Of a DNA stretch of 64,000 bases, positions 44,028 through 53,353 are shown one piece after another. The position numbers and the translations under genes are program-made. The DNA is from AC2028 sp002373595 (GTDB lineage Bacteria > Bacillota > Clostridia > Lachnospirales > Lachnospiraceae): positions 1 to 64,000 of the forward strand of contig CAMOIX010000011.1 in the NCBI GenBank assembly GCA_946616365.1, in the 5' to 3' direction. Under the pieces are notes generated by a model. The model made no database searches. It was not told the DNA's origin and worked only from the letters and a program-made list of their open reading frames with translations. Position 1 is the stretch's first letter. The number at the start of each line of letters is the position of its first letter.

Positions 44028-45170
44028 ATGAAAAGATACACAAAACTCCTGGCTGTTTTTCTGGCAGGGGCCATGATCCTTTCATCCTGCGGAAATGCAC
44101 ATGATGACCGCGGCAGAGACCGGGATGGAGACAGGACTTCGGAGACTGATCTGAAGGATAACGGATCCGGCGATGGCGAAGCCGGCGGCGCAAATGCGGA
44201 CGGCTCCGGATCGGGAGATGAGAATCCCGAACCGGAAAAGTGGGTCCCGTTCGTGCTCGAAAAGCTCGAGTTCGATGAGTCGGAATACCCCGCTCCGAAG
44301 TATGACTTCGATACCGAGGAAGTCACTCTTGAGATGGAAGGTATTACAAGAGAATATCGTATAGCCGTTGTCAATGATATCCATATGATCACCGACAAGG
44401 AGTCCGGAGATGTCTGGGAAGATTACATGCCGACTCTCCGCACCAGACATGATTATATGTTTATCACAGGTGACGGTGTTTATGCCGAAGATCTTTGGCC
44501 CGAGATAGTAAAGTATCTCAACCATAATGATTTTGATGCCATACTCTTTGCGGGTGATCTGATCGATTATTGCAGCAACTCCAACATCACGGCACTTAAG
44601 AATGGTCTGAACGAACTCAGATATCCTGCTGACAGGATGCTCTATATCAGATCAGATCATGATTACGGTGCATGGTATGGCGGAAATGTCTACACGGAAG
44701 TAAGATCCGCTTATGCGCAGACATATCTCTTTGACTCGGACAGGGATCCCAAGTATCTGGATCTCGGAGAGTTTGGAGTCATTGGATATAACAGATCCTA
44801 CAGAAATATGTACGAGGAAGAGGTTGCATATTATGAGGAGAAGATGGACGGAGAGCAGCCCCTCATTTTCCTTACGCATGTGCCTTTCTACTCGGATGTA
44901 GACGAATCGCTGTATAACCTCTCGATGGAAGTCAGACAGAAGATCTACTACTGGAGCAATGACGAAGGCGCGGGATACAGTCCCGACGCAAATACGCAGA
45001 AGATCATCGACAAGATGTATAACGGCGAGTCAAATGTTCAGCTGATAGTTGCAGCCCATATGCATGAATCGTGGGACGGACAGGTTTCCGAGAATATGAG
45101 ACAGCATATATACGGACCTGATTTCAGGGGGCAGATAGGTATTTTACACATCACCCCGAAGAGTGAATAA
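44028..45170 (+). CDS. Lipoprotein metallophosphoesterase (calcineurin-like)
   Basis: A 380-residue exported lipoprotein: signal peptide with lipobox LSSC (Cys21), a Gly/Asp/Ser-rich flexible linker (about 22-70) and a calcineurin-like phosphoesterase domain. Metal motifs are NDIH (Asp117, His119), GDLID (Asp177), a GNHD-like RSDHD (His211), the LTHVPFY histidine and AAHMHES near the end; the Asn of GNH is replaced by Asp. It probably hydrolyses a phosphate ester at the outer membrane face. It starts six bases after the zinc-ribbon stop and so belongs to the same operon. Confidence 0.85.
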   Translation: MKRYTKLLAVFLAGAMILSSCGNAHDDRGRDRDGDRTSETDLKDNGSGDGEAGGANADGSGSGDENPEPEKWVPFVLEKLEFDESEYPAPKYDFDTEEVTLEMEGITREYRIAVVNDIHMITDKESGDVWEDYMPTLRTRHDYMFITGDGVYAEDLWPEIVKYLNHNDFDAILFAGDLIDYCSNSNITALKNGLNELRYPADRMLYIRSDHDYGAWYGGNVYTEVRSAYAQTYLFDSDRDPKYLDLGEFGVIGYNRSYRNMYEEEVAYYEEKMDGEQPLIFLTHVPFYSDVDESLYNLSMEVRQKIYYWSNDEGAGYSPDANTQKIIDKMYNGESNVQLIVAAHMHESWDGQVSENMRQHIYGPDFRGQIGILHITPKSE

Positions 45171-45182
45171 AAAGAGATCACA

Positions 45183-46253
45183 TTGAACCATAGAGTATTG
45201 GAAAGAATTATAAAGAAAGCGGTCTGTGCTTTATTGCTGCTGACTGTCGTGATACAGGCATCTTGCTTCGACGCTTCTGCAATGAACGATGAGAGAGATG
45301 TTAACGATCCTTTTATACCGCAAGAGGCTGCTCCGGTTCAGGATCAGAACACTCAGACAGCTTCGGTACCTGCGGGGATACCTGTGGGAGCGGATAATGA
45401 GTACTACGGGTTTGCAGTGCCCACTCAGGTTTATCAGTTCGGAGGATTGTTTTATCTGGCCGATGCATACAACAACCAGGTGATCCAAAGCAACACCGTA
45501 AGCGCGGACCCGAAAGCCTGGAAACAGTTTGCAACCGGATTAAATAAGCCGCATGCCATTGCAAGCGACGGTGTGATATATGTCATTGTCGATACGGATA
45601 ACAATAGGGTGGTCACATATACATCCGGACAGACAGGTACGACTCTCGTCGAAGTAATAGACAATGTCGGCATCAGACCTCACTATATCGAGTACGACAG
45701 TGCTACCGGCCAGTTCTATGTATGGAGCTCGATGACCGGGACGATGTATATCTACAAACGGAGGGCAAACGGTCTCGGACTGGTACTGCAGCGTGCGGCA
45801 CAGATCCCTCAGATGGCCGGGCAGTACACGAGGTCTTTTACCATAGACGGAAATACCATTTATTTTCCCAGCATGGGAAGCTGCGGTATCTATGCGGTAA
45901 ATAAGAGCTCATTTGGGGTGCAGGCATTCTACCCTGTGGATCCTGAAATCGGTGGAATGGTACAGATAGTGCATGCGGGAGACTACTTTTATCTGTCGAC
46001 ATCTTCCGACTTTGCGTATGATCAGAGCAAAGCAAATTTCGTCAGAGCTCTTTCGCCGGCGCTTTTTACGGCCGGAAGTTACGAACAGGCGCTTCCTCTT
46101 TTCGGCGGACTCACCGGTGTTCCGTATTACATAACCAAAGGCGAGGACGGGCATTACTACACACCGGTACTGGGAAATGCAGGTTCGGCATATATCTGTA
46201 AATTTGATATTTACGCGAATCAGATCATGAATTCGGAGTTATATACCTATTGA
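45183..46253 (+). CDS. Exported beta-propeller (NHL-like) protein
   Basis: A 356-residue exported protein with a TTG start and a basic N-terminus followed by a hydrophobic signal segment (about 12-30, CALLLLTVVIQASC); cleavage could be by signal peptidase I after DASA. The rest forms repeated four-strand blades with the NHL/SMP-30-like pattern (GGLFYLADAYNNQVIQ, GVIYVIVDTDNNRVVTY, GQFYVWSSMTGTMYIYKR, DYFYLSTSSD). These are binding platforms for proteins or glycans; no catalytic motif seen. It lies between the lipoprotein phosphoesterase (12-base gap) and the 1220-residue protein (1-base overlap). The start is less certain because the ribosome site is weak. Confidence 0.7.
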   Translation: MNHRVLERIIKKAVCALLLLTVVIQASCFDASAMNDERDVNDPFIPQEAAPVQDQNTQTASVPAGIPVGADNEYYGFAVPTQVYQFGGLFYLADAYNNQVIQSNTVSADPKAWKQFATGLNKPHAIASDGVIYVIVDTDNNRVVTYTSGQTGTTLVEVIDNVGIRPHYIEYDSATGQFYVWSSMTGTMYIYKRRANGLGLVLQRAAQIPQMAGQYTRSFTIDGNTIYFPSMGSCGIYAVNKSSFGVQAFYPVDPEIGGMVQIVHAGDYFYLSTSSDFAYDQSKANFVRALSPALFTAGSYEQALPLFGGLTGVPYYITKGEDGHYYTPVLGNAGSAYICKFDIYANQIMNSELYTY

Positions 46254-49200
46254 TGGACGATCAGGCAAGAGCATATATTAAGTCCATAGGCGAAGGAAAC
46301 TTTTCGGCATCTGCCGGAAGTGTTGAGTTTTCCGTATCCGGCATAGACGGTATCCTCGAAGCGGGAAATGACTATGACGACGGATTTTCGGTATACGCGA
46401 CCCGCGGTGAGATAACTTTCGGCAGAGTATATGCACATGATCTTCGAATCAGAGTGCTGACTTCAGAGTTCTCCGGAACCGAGAGCCGTATCTCTTATCG
46501 CATCATCGGCAGTATGTGCAAGCCCGGCGATGTCATCAAGGGAAGCTTCGATATTGTGACGGATCTCGGCGAGTATTACATTCCCTATGCTTATACAGTG
46601 TCGGAGACTTCCGATGATTCGGATGCAGCTCATGAGATCACTGATATGGCTGCGCTTGCAGAGGCGGATTGGAAAGAGGCTGTACGGATTTTCTATTCCA
46701 AGGGATGCAAGGCTGCCTGGAGTGATCCGGATTTTGAATACGCACAGGAATATAAAGCATTATCGTACGATAACGGAAACGAAGAAAACTTCGATGAATT
46801 TCTCATAAGCACGGAGAGAAAATCCGCGCTTTCATATTATGTTCAGGTTCCCGAGATAAAGATAAACATATCGGAAAACGATGCGGGTATGATCGAAAAG
46901 GAGATCTCAGTCCTAAGAAACGGATGGGGGTATGATCATTTTGAGATCATTCTTACCGGAGACTTTTTGTTTGCTGAGAAAAAGATATACGAAAGAGAAG
47001 ACTTTGACGGAACTTCTGCGATCGTTAAGTTTTTTGTCGATACATCGGGACTTGGACAGGGTACCCATATAGGACGAGTGATAATCTCACGGAGAAACGC
47101 CGGTATCACGGTCCCTGTTATCGTAAGCAAGAAGGGCCGGAGCTTTGAAGCGGAAAAACAAAGATCGCGCCTTATGTACAAGATAACCAGAGCATTCGTA
47201 TCACACAGATGCGGACAGCTCTCCGGTACCGACTGGACCCGGGAAGCATCGAGGTGTATAGATGAGCTCCTTATCTGGGACGGATCGGACATACTTGCGC
47301 ATCTCATGCATGCACAGCTTCTGATCACACTCAATAAATTTACGGAGGCGACTGCCGAACTCGATCGCATGGCGGGAGCTATAGAGAACAGATTGTCGCA
47401 TGCAGATAAGAATGACAGGGAGATAATGGTAGCATACGCGTACCATGCATACCTCACGACACTTATCGATGAGGACGAAAAGAGTATAGCTGAGTCTGCT
47501 TCAAGGATAGAGAATCTGTATAAGCGTAATCGCGACGAATGGCGTATCGCATGGTTACTTCTCTATGTGCCCGGGAAAGCGGGCGACAATCTTCAGGCCA
47601 GATGGAACCTTCTGTCCGACCTCTTTGATAGCGGATGTCACAGTCCCGTTATATACCTGGAGGGTGTGATCGCATTTAAGAAGAATCCGACCGTCATGCA
47701 GGCTCTTAACGGATTTGCCGTTCAGGTTGCATATATGGCTGCCCGTTATGGGATGTTCACGGACGACATGACGGAGAGACTGATTGGACTTGTGACTAAG
47801 GTAAAAGACTACAGACCTGCACTCATAGCGGCTCTTGGATATATGTATGAGAAAGATCCTCAGGACAGGATATTGCAGGAGATCTGTGCACAGCTTGTAC
47901 GCGGACGAAGGACTGATGCAACATCCCATGAATGGTACAGACTGGGTATCGACAGGTCGATACGCATTACCAACCTGTATGAATACTTCCTCTACTCGAT
48001 GAATCCCGGATCGTCGGAAGATATCCCGACAGCTGCGCTTTTGTATTTCAGCATTTCAGGCAACCTCGGCACGACTATGAGGGCTGCGGTATATAACTGC
48101 ATGATCCGTAAGAAACGCGAACTGCCGGATATATATGAGAGAAACACTCAGGCCATAGACCGCTTTACATCGGATATGATCATGGCGGGCAGGATAGACA
48201 GGAATCTCTCGAATATCTACGGAGAGAAGGTCACGGTCGGAAAACTCGACAGAGATTTCGCCAAAGCTTTTTCGGATATAGTTTTCTCTTCGTGGTTAAG
48301 GTGCGATGACAGATCCATAGAGAAAGCATATGTATATCAAAAAGGATTTAAAGAACCCTTCGTATATACGCTTGAGGACGGAGAAGGCCCGGTCTGCATA
48401 TATGGCAAGGATTATGCGATAGCGCTTGCGGACAGGGAAGGAAGAGTGTATGTGGGCAGCAAAGAGTACACGCTCGAGAAGCTGCTTCTGCCCGGAAGAT
48501 ATATACGCGAGATATCGGCGGAAGTTTGGGATAACCTCAGACTTAATCTGTATCTTGTAAATGATGCGCAGATACCTGTCGACAAAACCAATGTATCGAG
48601 ATTTGCTCTTCTCGCAGAGAGCGATGCGATAGAAGAAAAGCTAAGAAATGAGTATGCGCTCAGGGTGCTTGAGTATTATGCGGGCACCGACAATACCACC
48701 GATACCGACAGGGCACTGGCGCGGATCAATAAAGCAACACTTGGCGGTGCCGGGAAAAAGAGACTTTTCTCAGCACTGGTTAAGATAAAAGACCTGAATG
48801 CCGCATTTGATATGCTTGCATCATACGGTCCCTACCATACCGATCAGAAAGCTCTTACGGATCTGCTGGACGAGATCATAGGAAGAGGGCTGTACGAGAG
48901 TCTCAAAAAGGATTACCCCGATTGCGAGAGGATCCTGACCGAGTCCGCTGCATATGCATTTTCAAAGGGAAAGATGGACGGCATCACACTTTCTTTCCTG
49001 GCAGAGAGATTTGAAGGCTTATGCAGAGATCTTAAGAATATATGGAGAAGTGCTTCGTCCTATGGCATTTCGAGAACAGAGCTTGAGGGCAGGATACTCA
49101 CTCAGATGATATGCACGGGTGCGTATGTCGGAGAGAGCGGCAATATCCTTTCGGATTACATCGCTTCGGGAGGAGAGGATGAGATCATCAAGGCGTTCCT

Positions 49201-49915
49201 CTACGTCAATGCTTATGACGCTTTCTCACATGAAAAGATCGTTGCGGATATCATTTTCAGAGAGATAGGAAAGAGAGCGGAGGCAGGGGAGAAGATCCCC
49301 GGAGTCGTAAAGCTCGCATATCTGTATTACTACTCAACCAGACCTGTGCCCTCGGAAGAAAATGACAGTGTCATAAGATCCAACATTACAAAGTTCCTGA
49401 GCTCGGCTGTAGAGCATGGCATACATATGGGATTCATGCAGCATTTCGATGATGAGTATTTCTTCAGAGATCCCGGGGAACGTGCGAGGATCAGACGGAT
49501 ACTCGGAGATATGCAGGACAAGACGATACTCGATTACCGCACGGAGAATGGCGGTATAGCCAGGATCCATTACAGATATTCGGACGACAGCGGAAGCGAC
49601 TCGGCGTACAGGAGTGAATATATGCAGGAAGTATGCCGCGGAGTCTACTTCAAGGAATTCATACTCTTTTTCGGTGAGAGACTGCAGTATTACATCACCG
49701 AGGAGAGAGGAGAGGTGTCTGAGCTTACCATGAGCGGAGAGCTGAAGCGCGGAGATGAGGCACGCGGATCCGAAGTCTCCGGCAGGTTCGGGCTCATAGA
49801 GGATATGCTGATAAGCAACGCAATGTCGGATTACGGTACTTTTGATGAGATGCTCACGGATTATTTCAGAAAAGATAATCTGCAAAAAGAGCTTTTCAGA
49901 ACGATAAGGAATTAA
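46253..49915 (+). CDS. Very large cytoplasmic protein with Ig-like and helical repeat regions (DUF5717-like)
   Basis: A 1220-residue protein without signal peptide. The first about 310 residues contain two beta-sandwich (Ig-like) segments, GSVEFSVSGIDGILEAGNDYDDGF and KINISENDAGMIEKEISVLRNGWGYDHFEI. The next about 650 residues are helical repeats of TPR character (EASRCIDELLIWDGSDILAHLMHAQLLITLNKFTEATAELDRMAG...), and another beta segment (TLEDGEGPVCIYGKDYAIALADREGRVYVGSKEYTLEKLLLPG) occurs near residue 710. It resembles the DUF5717 family of Clostridia from memory, which sits beside the Hsp70/actin-like protein encoded next, as here. Function unknown; a large adaptor for the ATPase is my inference. 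The ATG overlaps the previous stop by one base. Confidence 0.75.
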   Translation: MDDQARAYIKSIGEGNFSASAGSVEFSVSGIDGILEAGNDYDDGFSVYATRGEITFGRVYAHDLRIRVLTSEFSGTESRISYRIIGSMCKPGDVIKGSFDIVTDLGEYYIPYAYTVSETSDDSDAAHEITDMAALAEADWKEAVRIFYSKGCKAAWSDPDFEYAQEYKALSYDNGNEENFDEFLISTERKSALSYYVQVPEIKINISENDAGMIEKEISVLRNGWGYDHFEIILTGDFLFAEKKIYEREDFDGTSAIVKFFVDTSGLGQGTHIGRVIISRRNAGITVPVIVSKKGRSFEAEKQRSRLMYKITRAFVSHRCGQLSGTDWTREASRCIDELLIWDGSDILAHLMHAQLLITLNKFTEATAELDRMAGAIENRLSHADKNDREIMVAYAYHAYLTTLIDEDEKSIAESASRIENLYKRNRDEWRIAWLLLYVPGKAGDNLQARWNLLSDLFDSGCHSPVIYLEGVIAFKKNPTVMQALNGFAVQVAYMAARYGMFTDDMTERLIGLVTKVKDYRPALIAALGYMYEKDPQDRILQEICAQLVRGRRTDATSHEWYRLGIDRSIRITNLYEYFLYSMNPGSSEDIPTAALLYFSISGNLGTTMRAAVYNCMIRKKRELPDIYERNTQAIDRFTSDMIMAGRIDRNLSNIYGEKVTVGKLDRDFAKAFSDIVFSSWLRCDDRSIEKAYVYQKGFKEPFVYTLEDGEGPVCIYGKDYAIALADREGRVYVGSKEYTLEKLLLPGRYIREISAEVWDNLRLNLYLVNDAQIPVDKTNVSRFALLAESDAIEEKLRNEYALRVLEYYAGTDNTTDTDRALARINKATLGGAGKKRLFSALVKIKDLNAAFDMLASYGPYHTDQKALTDLLDEIIGRGLYESLKKDYPDCERILTESAAYAFSKGKMDGITLSFLAERFEGLCRDLKNIWRSASSYGISRTELEGRILTQMICTGAYVGESGNILSDYIASGGEDEIIKAFLYVNAYDAFSHEKIVADIIFREIGKRAEAGEKIPGVVKLAYLYYYSTRPVPSEENDSVIRSNITKFLSSAVEHGIHMGFMQHFDDEYFFRDPGERARIRRILGDMQDKTILDYRTENGGIARIHYRYSDDSGSDSAYRSEYMQEVCRGVYFKEFILFFGERLQYYITEERGEVSELTMSGELKRGDEARGSEVSGRFGLIEDMLISNAMSDYGTFDEMLTDYFRKDNLQKELFRTIRN

Positions 49916-49918
49916 CCC

Positions 49919-51238
49919 ATGCCCAAGATCACCGAAGCTCTGTACGGGATACAGAGTGCGCACAAGTTCATAGTAGGATTCGATCTCGGCTGGGAGACTG
50001 CCGGTATCAGCTATATGCCGTCGCAGGACAAGGAGTTTGCAGACAGTGCAGTTACAGTGTCTACCATCACGGGTGGTGAGAAGTATACCATTCCCACAGT
50101 GCTCGCCAAAGATCCCGGGAGCGGAAGATGGTTTTTCGGTGAGGAGGCACTCTTAAAAGCTGAGAACGGTGCGTGCCTTGTAGACAGGCTGCTCGAGAGA
50201 GCGATAAACGGTGAGGATATCGAAGCCTTTGGAGAGCATTTTGATGCCGTCACACTCCTGACTCTGTTCATGAGCAGGTGTATGGGACTGCTGGTCTCTG
50301 TGGGCGGCCCGGAAAAGACTGATGCCCTGATGGTCACTACTCCGGAGCAGAATGCTCACATAAGGGATGTGATAGCAGAGGCTGTATCGGGATTGAAACT
50401 CTCCACCAGGAGGGTGGCGATCCAGAGTTATTCCGAGAGCCTTTACTCATATATCATGAGACAGCCGGAGGAAGTGTACAGACACGGCGCGATGCTCATG
50501 GAACTCAGGAAGGATGAGATCGCAGTGCTTCGTATGGAGAGAAGTACGAGGACCAGGCCTGTCGCCATATATGTGAGCGAAGAAAGATACCCTTTAGAGA
50601 GCGATGCGTTAAAGGGAATGAACTGCTACACCGGAGGGGACGAGGAGAGATTAAAGGAATTTGACAGACATCTTCTCGTGCTTATGAAGAAGATATGCAA
50701 GGGCAGCAGTGTATCCGGAGTATTCCTTATAGGGGACGGATTTGAACAGAGCAGGATCAAGGAGACGATACGATTCCTCTGCGCATATTACAGAGTATTC
50801 CAGGGAACGAATCTGTACAGCAAGGGGGCATGCTATTCGCTGCAGGAGAAGCTTCGCGAGATACCGGAGGCAAACGAGCACATCTTCATCGGAAGCGAGA
50901 AGCTCGCGGCAAATATCGGGACCAGGATACTCAGACAGGGAGAGGAAGTCTATATAGCACTTTTGGATGCCGGATGCGACTGGTTTGACGCGGAAGGCGA
51001 ACTGGATATATATGTCAGCGGAGAGAGCAGATTTGATATCTATATCAGCGATCTCATAAAGGGAACCGAGAGAAAGATAAGTGTTCCTGTTTCCGCACCC
51101 GAAGATATACCGGAGAGATTTCATGTTCAGCTCTCCATGGAAGGCCCGAAAGAACTCATTGTGACATTTACATGCAGAGGGTTCGGAGCGTACATGCCGG
51201 CCTCCGGAGAAGCTTTTGAAGAGAGGATAAGCCTGTGA
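49919..51238 (+). CDS. Hsp70/actin-like ATPase family protein (DUF5716-like)
   Basis: A 439-residue cytoplasmic protein with signs of the actin/Hsp70/sugar-kinase fold: the phosphate-1 loop FIVGFDLGWETAGISYM (residues 16-32), DALMVTTPEQN and the internal RRVAIQSYSESLYSYIM (Hsp70-like core strands), a second phosphate-like strand GAMLMELRKDEIAVLRM and the adenosine-like VFLIGDGFEQSRIKE. A beta-rich C-terminal segment (about 340-439) resembles an Hsp70 substrate domain in size. It lies three bases after the DUF5717-like gene and overlaps the TPR gene (GTGA). DnaK proper is excluded by length and motifs. The ATPase activity is an inference from the fold. Confidence 0.7.
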   Translation: MPKITEALYGIQSAHKFIVGFDLGWETAGISYMPSQDKEFADSAVTVSTITGGEKYTIPTVLAKDPGSGRWFFGEEALLKAENGACLVDRLLERAINGEDIEAFGEHFDAVTLLTLFMSRCMGLLVSVGGPEKTDALMVTTPEQNAHIRDVIAEAVSGLKLSTRRVAIQSYSESLYSYIMRQPEEVYRHGAMLMELRKDEIAVLRMERSTRTRPVAIYVSEERYPLESDALKGMNCYTGGDEERLKEFDRHLLVLMKKICKGSSVSGVFLIGDGFEQSRIKETIRFLCAYYRVFQGTNLYSKGACYSLQEKLREIPEANEHIFIGSEKLAANIGTRILRQGEEVYIALLDAGCDWFDAEGELDIYVSGESRFDIYISDLIKGTERKISVPVSAPEDIPERFHVQLSMEGPKELIVTFTCRGFGAYMPASGEAFEERISL

Positions 51239-52092
51239 GGATCACTCTTGCAATAGGTGAATATGCCGAGAATCCATACAGGATACCGGAGTTTGATGCG
51301 AGAGTATCAAGCCTTGAGGAGCTTTGCTATTTTATCAGACAGAATGCATCGCTTCTCGACAGGTCGTTCATGTCCGAATCTCTCGTGGAGTGGATAGGCA
51401 AGTCATTAAGACTCCCTGAGCTTTCGCGGCTGCTTGCGCCCTTCCTCTCGAAGGGAGACGGGCTTACCGGTTTTATCGAGATGACGCTGAGATACTCCGG
51501 ACTCTACGATAATGCGGATATAGCAGCCATTGTAAGGATAATAGGCAAGGGCATCGGACTCGGCAGCGCGGAACTTAAAAAGCGTCAGGCCGATGAAATG
51601 CTTGAGAATAAAGAATATGCGGAGGCGATAAGGAGTTACCGCATACTGGCAGCAGGACTTGAAGCGGGCAGGGGAGGAGCAAACTCGGCATCCATCCCGG
51701 ACATACTTGCCGATATATATCACAATCTCGGATGCGCTTATGCGAGACTTATGAGATTTGACGTGGGCTCCGAAGCGTTTGAAAAGGCTTATAAGCTCAG
51801 CGGAAGCGCTGTACACAGAAAGGCATTCCTCGCATCCAAGAGACTTGAACTCGGGACGACGGATTACCTGGCATATACGGAGTCGCATCCCGAATTCTAC
51901 GATATATCGCTTCAGCTTGAGCGCGCTATAGGACATATAAATGCGGATTGGGATGCGTCAGATGAGGCAGCAAGGCTCAGGGAGAGAAGTGCCGGCAGAG
52001 GCAGCAAGGGCTCGGATTACTATTCGGAGAACGATAGCCTTCTGCATGCGCTTAAAGAAAACTACCGGGGATTTGTATCACTGCGGAATTGA
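51235..52092 (+). CDS. TPR-repeat protein of the DUF5717/5716 operon
   Basis: A 285-residue soluble helical protein. The central region has at least two TPR motifs (about 117-150 ADEMLENKEYAEAIRSYRILAAGLEAG, and 160-195 LADIYHNLGCAYARLMRFDVGSEAFEKAYKLS); the N-terminal 110 residues are also helical and the C-terminal 35 residues are charged and probably disordered. TPR proteins are co-chaperones or adaptors, fitting its place next to the Hsp70/actin-like gene. The GTG start overlaps the previous stop (GTGA) and has GAGAGG eight bases upstream, so translation is coupled and the two are likely made in fixed ratio. Confidence 0.75.
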   Translation: MRITLAIGEYAENPYRIPEFDARVSSLEELCYFIRQNASLLDRSFMSESLVEWIGKSLRLPELSRLLAPFLSKGDGLTGFIEMTLRYSGLYDNADIAAIVRIIGKGIGLGSAELKKRQADEMLENKEYAEAIRSYRILAAGLEAGRGGANSASIPDILADIYHNLGCAYARLMRFDVGSEAFEKAYKLSGSAVHRKAFLASKRLELGTTDYLAYTESHPEFYDISLQLERAIGHINADWDASDEAARLRERSAGRGSKGSDYYSENDSLLHALKENYRGFVSLRN

Positions 52093-52101
52093 GGATAAGA
52101 G

Positions 52102-53280
52102 ATGGGATTTTTTGGCAGGCTTTTTTCCTTCGGAAAGAAAAAAAGAAAAAACGACTCTAAAGGTGAAGAATCCTGGGAGGAGATAGTATATAACCGCTCT
52201 GAGGTCGATTTTAACGATCAGGAACAGAGAAGCCGTTATATCATGAACTGCCTCGAGCAGATGTCCGAAGCATCGAACGAGATGGATCAGCTTTCCGGAG
52301 AGTATTCGCTTGTCACGGCTTATCTTACGGATATAGAGGAGATAGAAGCTCTTCCCGAATTGCAGAGAGAGAGCGTTAACGGCGCTGCGAGGAAACTCAT
52401 CGCTCTGGACGAGGAGATACAGAAATTCACCGAGAGGGAGGGTAAACTCTCCGATACCGAATTTAACGAGATCAAGCATCTCGAGGATGAGATAGCATCG
52501 TCCCTTCCCAAGATCAAAGACGCCGAGCATATGGCCGTGCTCATCAAGAAGGATTTAAGACGTCTCGACGGGGAAAGATCGGCATATGAATTCAGGAAAA
52601 ACGAGCTCGAAGAGGGTATGAACAATCTCCGTGGCATGGCGGTTATCTTTACGACCGCTTTCGTGGCGATAATGGTACTTCTTATCGTGATGCAGACGGT
52701 CCTTAAGATGGAAGTCTTTATCGGATATTTCCTTTCGATGACTGCATTTGCCATAGCGATCACTGCGGTCTGCGTCAAGTATATCGACCATTCCAAGGAT
52801 AGGGTCAGATGCTCGAGGGATCTGGGCAAGATAATACAGCTCCAGAATACCGTAAAGATTCGCTATGTGAATAACCGTAAGCTTCTCGAGTATTACTATC
52901 TCAAGTTTGGCAGAGAGAACGGTGCGGAGCTTGAGAAGGTCTGGAAGAAGTATCAGCAGGAGAAGGAGAGCAGGAAGCAGTTTGCGGAGATCGAAGGAAA
53001 AGCTGCCCATTACAGAGAACAGCTAAGGTCCGTTCTGGCTTCATACAGGGTTCACGACCCCGAAAAATGGACCGGAAGGGTCCGGGCGCTCTTAGATCCC
53101 AAGGAGATGGTGGAGATAAGGCACGGATATATACTGAGGAGACAGGCGCTGCGGGAGCAGATGGACTACAATAAGAACCTGGCTGAGACCGCCAAAAACG
53201 AGATCACGGAGGTGGCGAGGCTCTACCCCGCATATGCAAAGGAAATCCTTGAAATGACTGAAAAGTACGGCGAGAATTGA
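52102..53280 (+). CDS. Coiled-coil protein with central membrane hairpin
   Basis: A 392-residue protein with a long N-terminal coiled coil (about 30-170, Glu/Lys-rich heptads such as EIEALPELQRESVNGAARKLIALDEEIQKF), two closely spaced membrane helices (about 178-200 and 205-226: GMAVIFTTAFVAIMVLLIVMQ and IGYFLSMTAFAIAITAVCVKYI), then a second coiled coil (about 235-330) and a C-terminal charged tail. Both coils lie on the same, cytoplasmic side by the hairpin topology. It is the last gene of the run and may anchor the Hsp70-like, TPR and DUF5717-like proteins to the membrane; that role is an inference. No family recognised. Confidence 0.75.
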   Translation: MGFFGRLFSFGKKKRKNDSKGEESWEEIVYNRSEVDFNDQEQRSRYIMNCLEQMSEASNEMDQLSGEYSLVTAYLTDIEEIEALPELQRESVNGAARKLIALDEEIQKFTEREGKLSDTEFNEIKHLEDEIASSLPKIKDAEHMAVLIKKDLRRLDGERSAYEFRKNELEEGMNNLRGMAVIFTTAFVAIMVLLIVMQTVLKMEVFIGYFLSMTAFAIAITAVCVKYIDHSKDRVRCSRDLGKIIQLQNTVKIRYVNNRKLLEYYYLKFGRENGAELEKVWKKYQQEKESRKQFAEIEGKAAHYREQLRSVLASYRVHDPEKWTGRVRALLDPKEMVEIRHGYILRRQALREQMDYNKNLAETAKNEITEVARLYPAYAKEILEMTEKYGEN

Positions 53281-53282
53281 TA

Positions 53283-53311
53283 TTGTATTTTTGCCGCATA
53301 AATAGTAAACT
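53283..53311 (+). promoter_or_regulatory. Promoter of the purCBA run
   Basis: TTGTAT (53283-53288), a 17-base spacer and TAAACT (53306-53311). GGGAGG about ten bases before the purC ATG. No purine riboswitch or PurR-type box seen in the short leader. Confidence 0.6.
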
Positions 53312-53353
53312 TTCTAAGTGGCTTTTAACGTGAAAAGGGAGGCTTTGAAGTAA

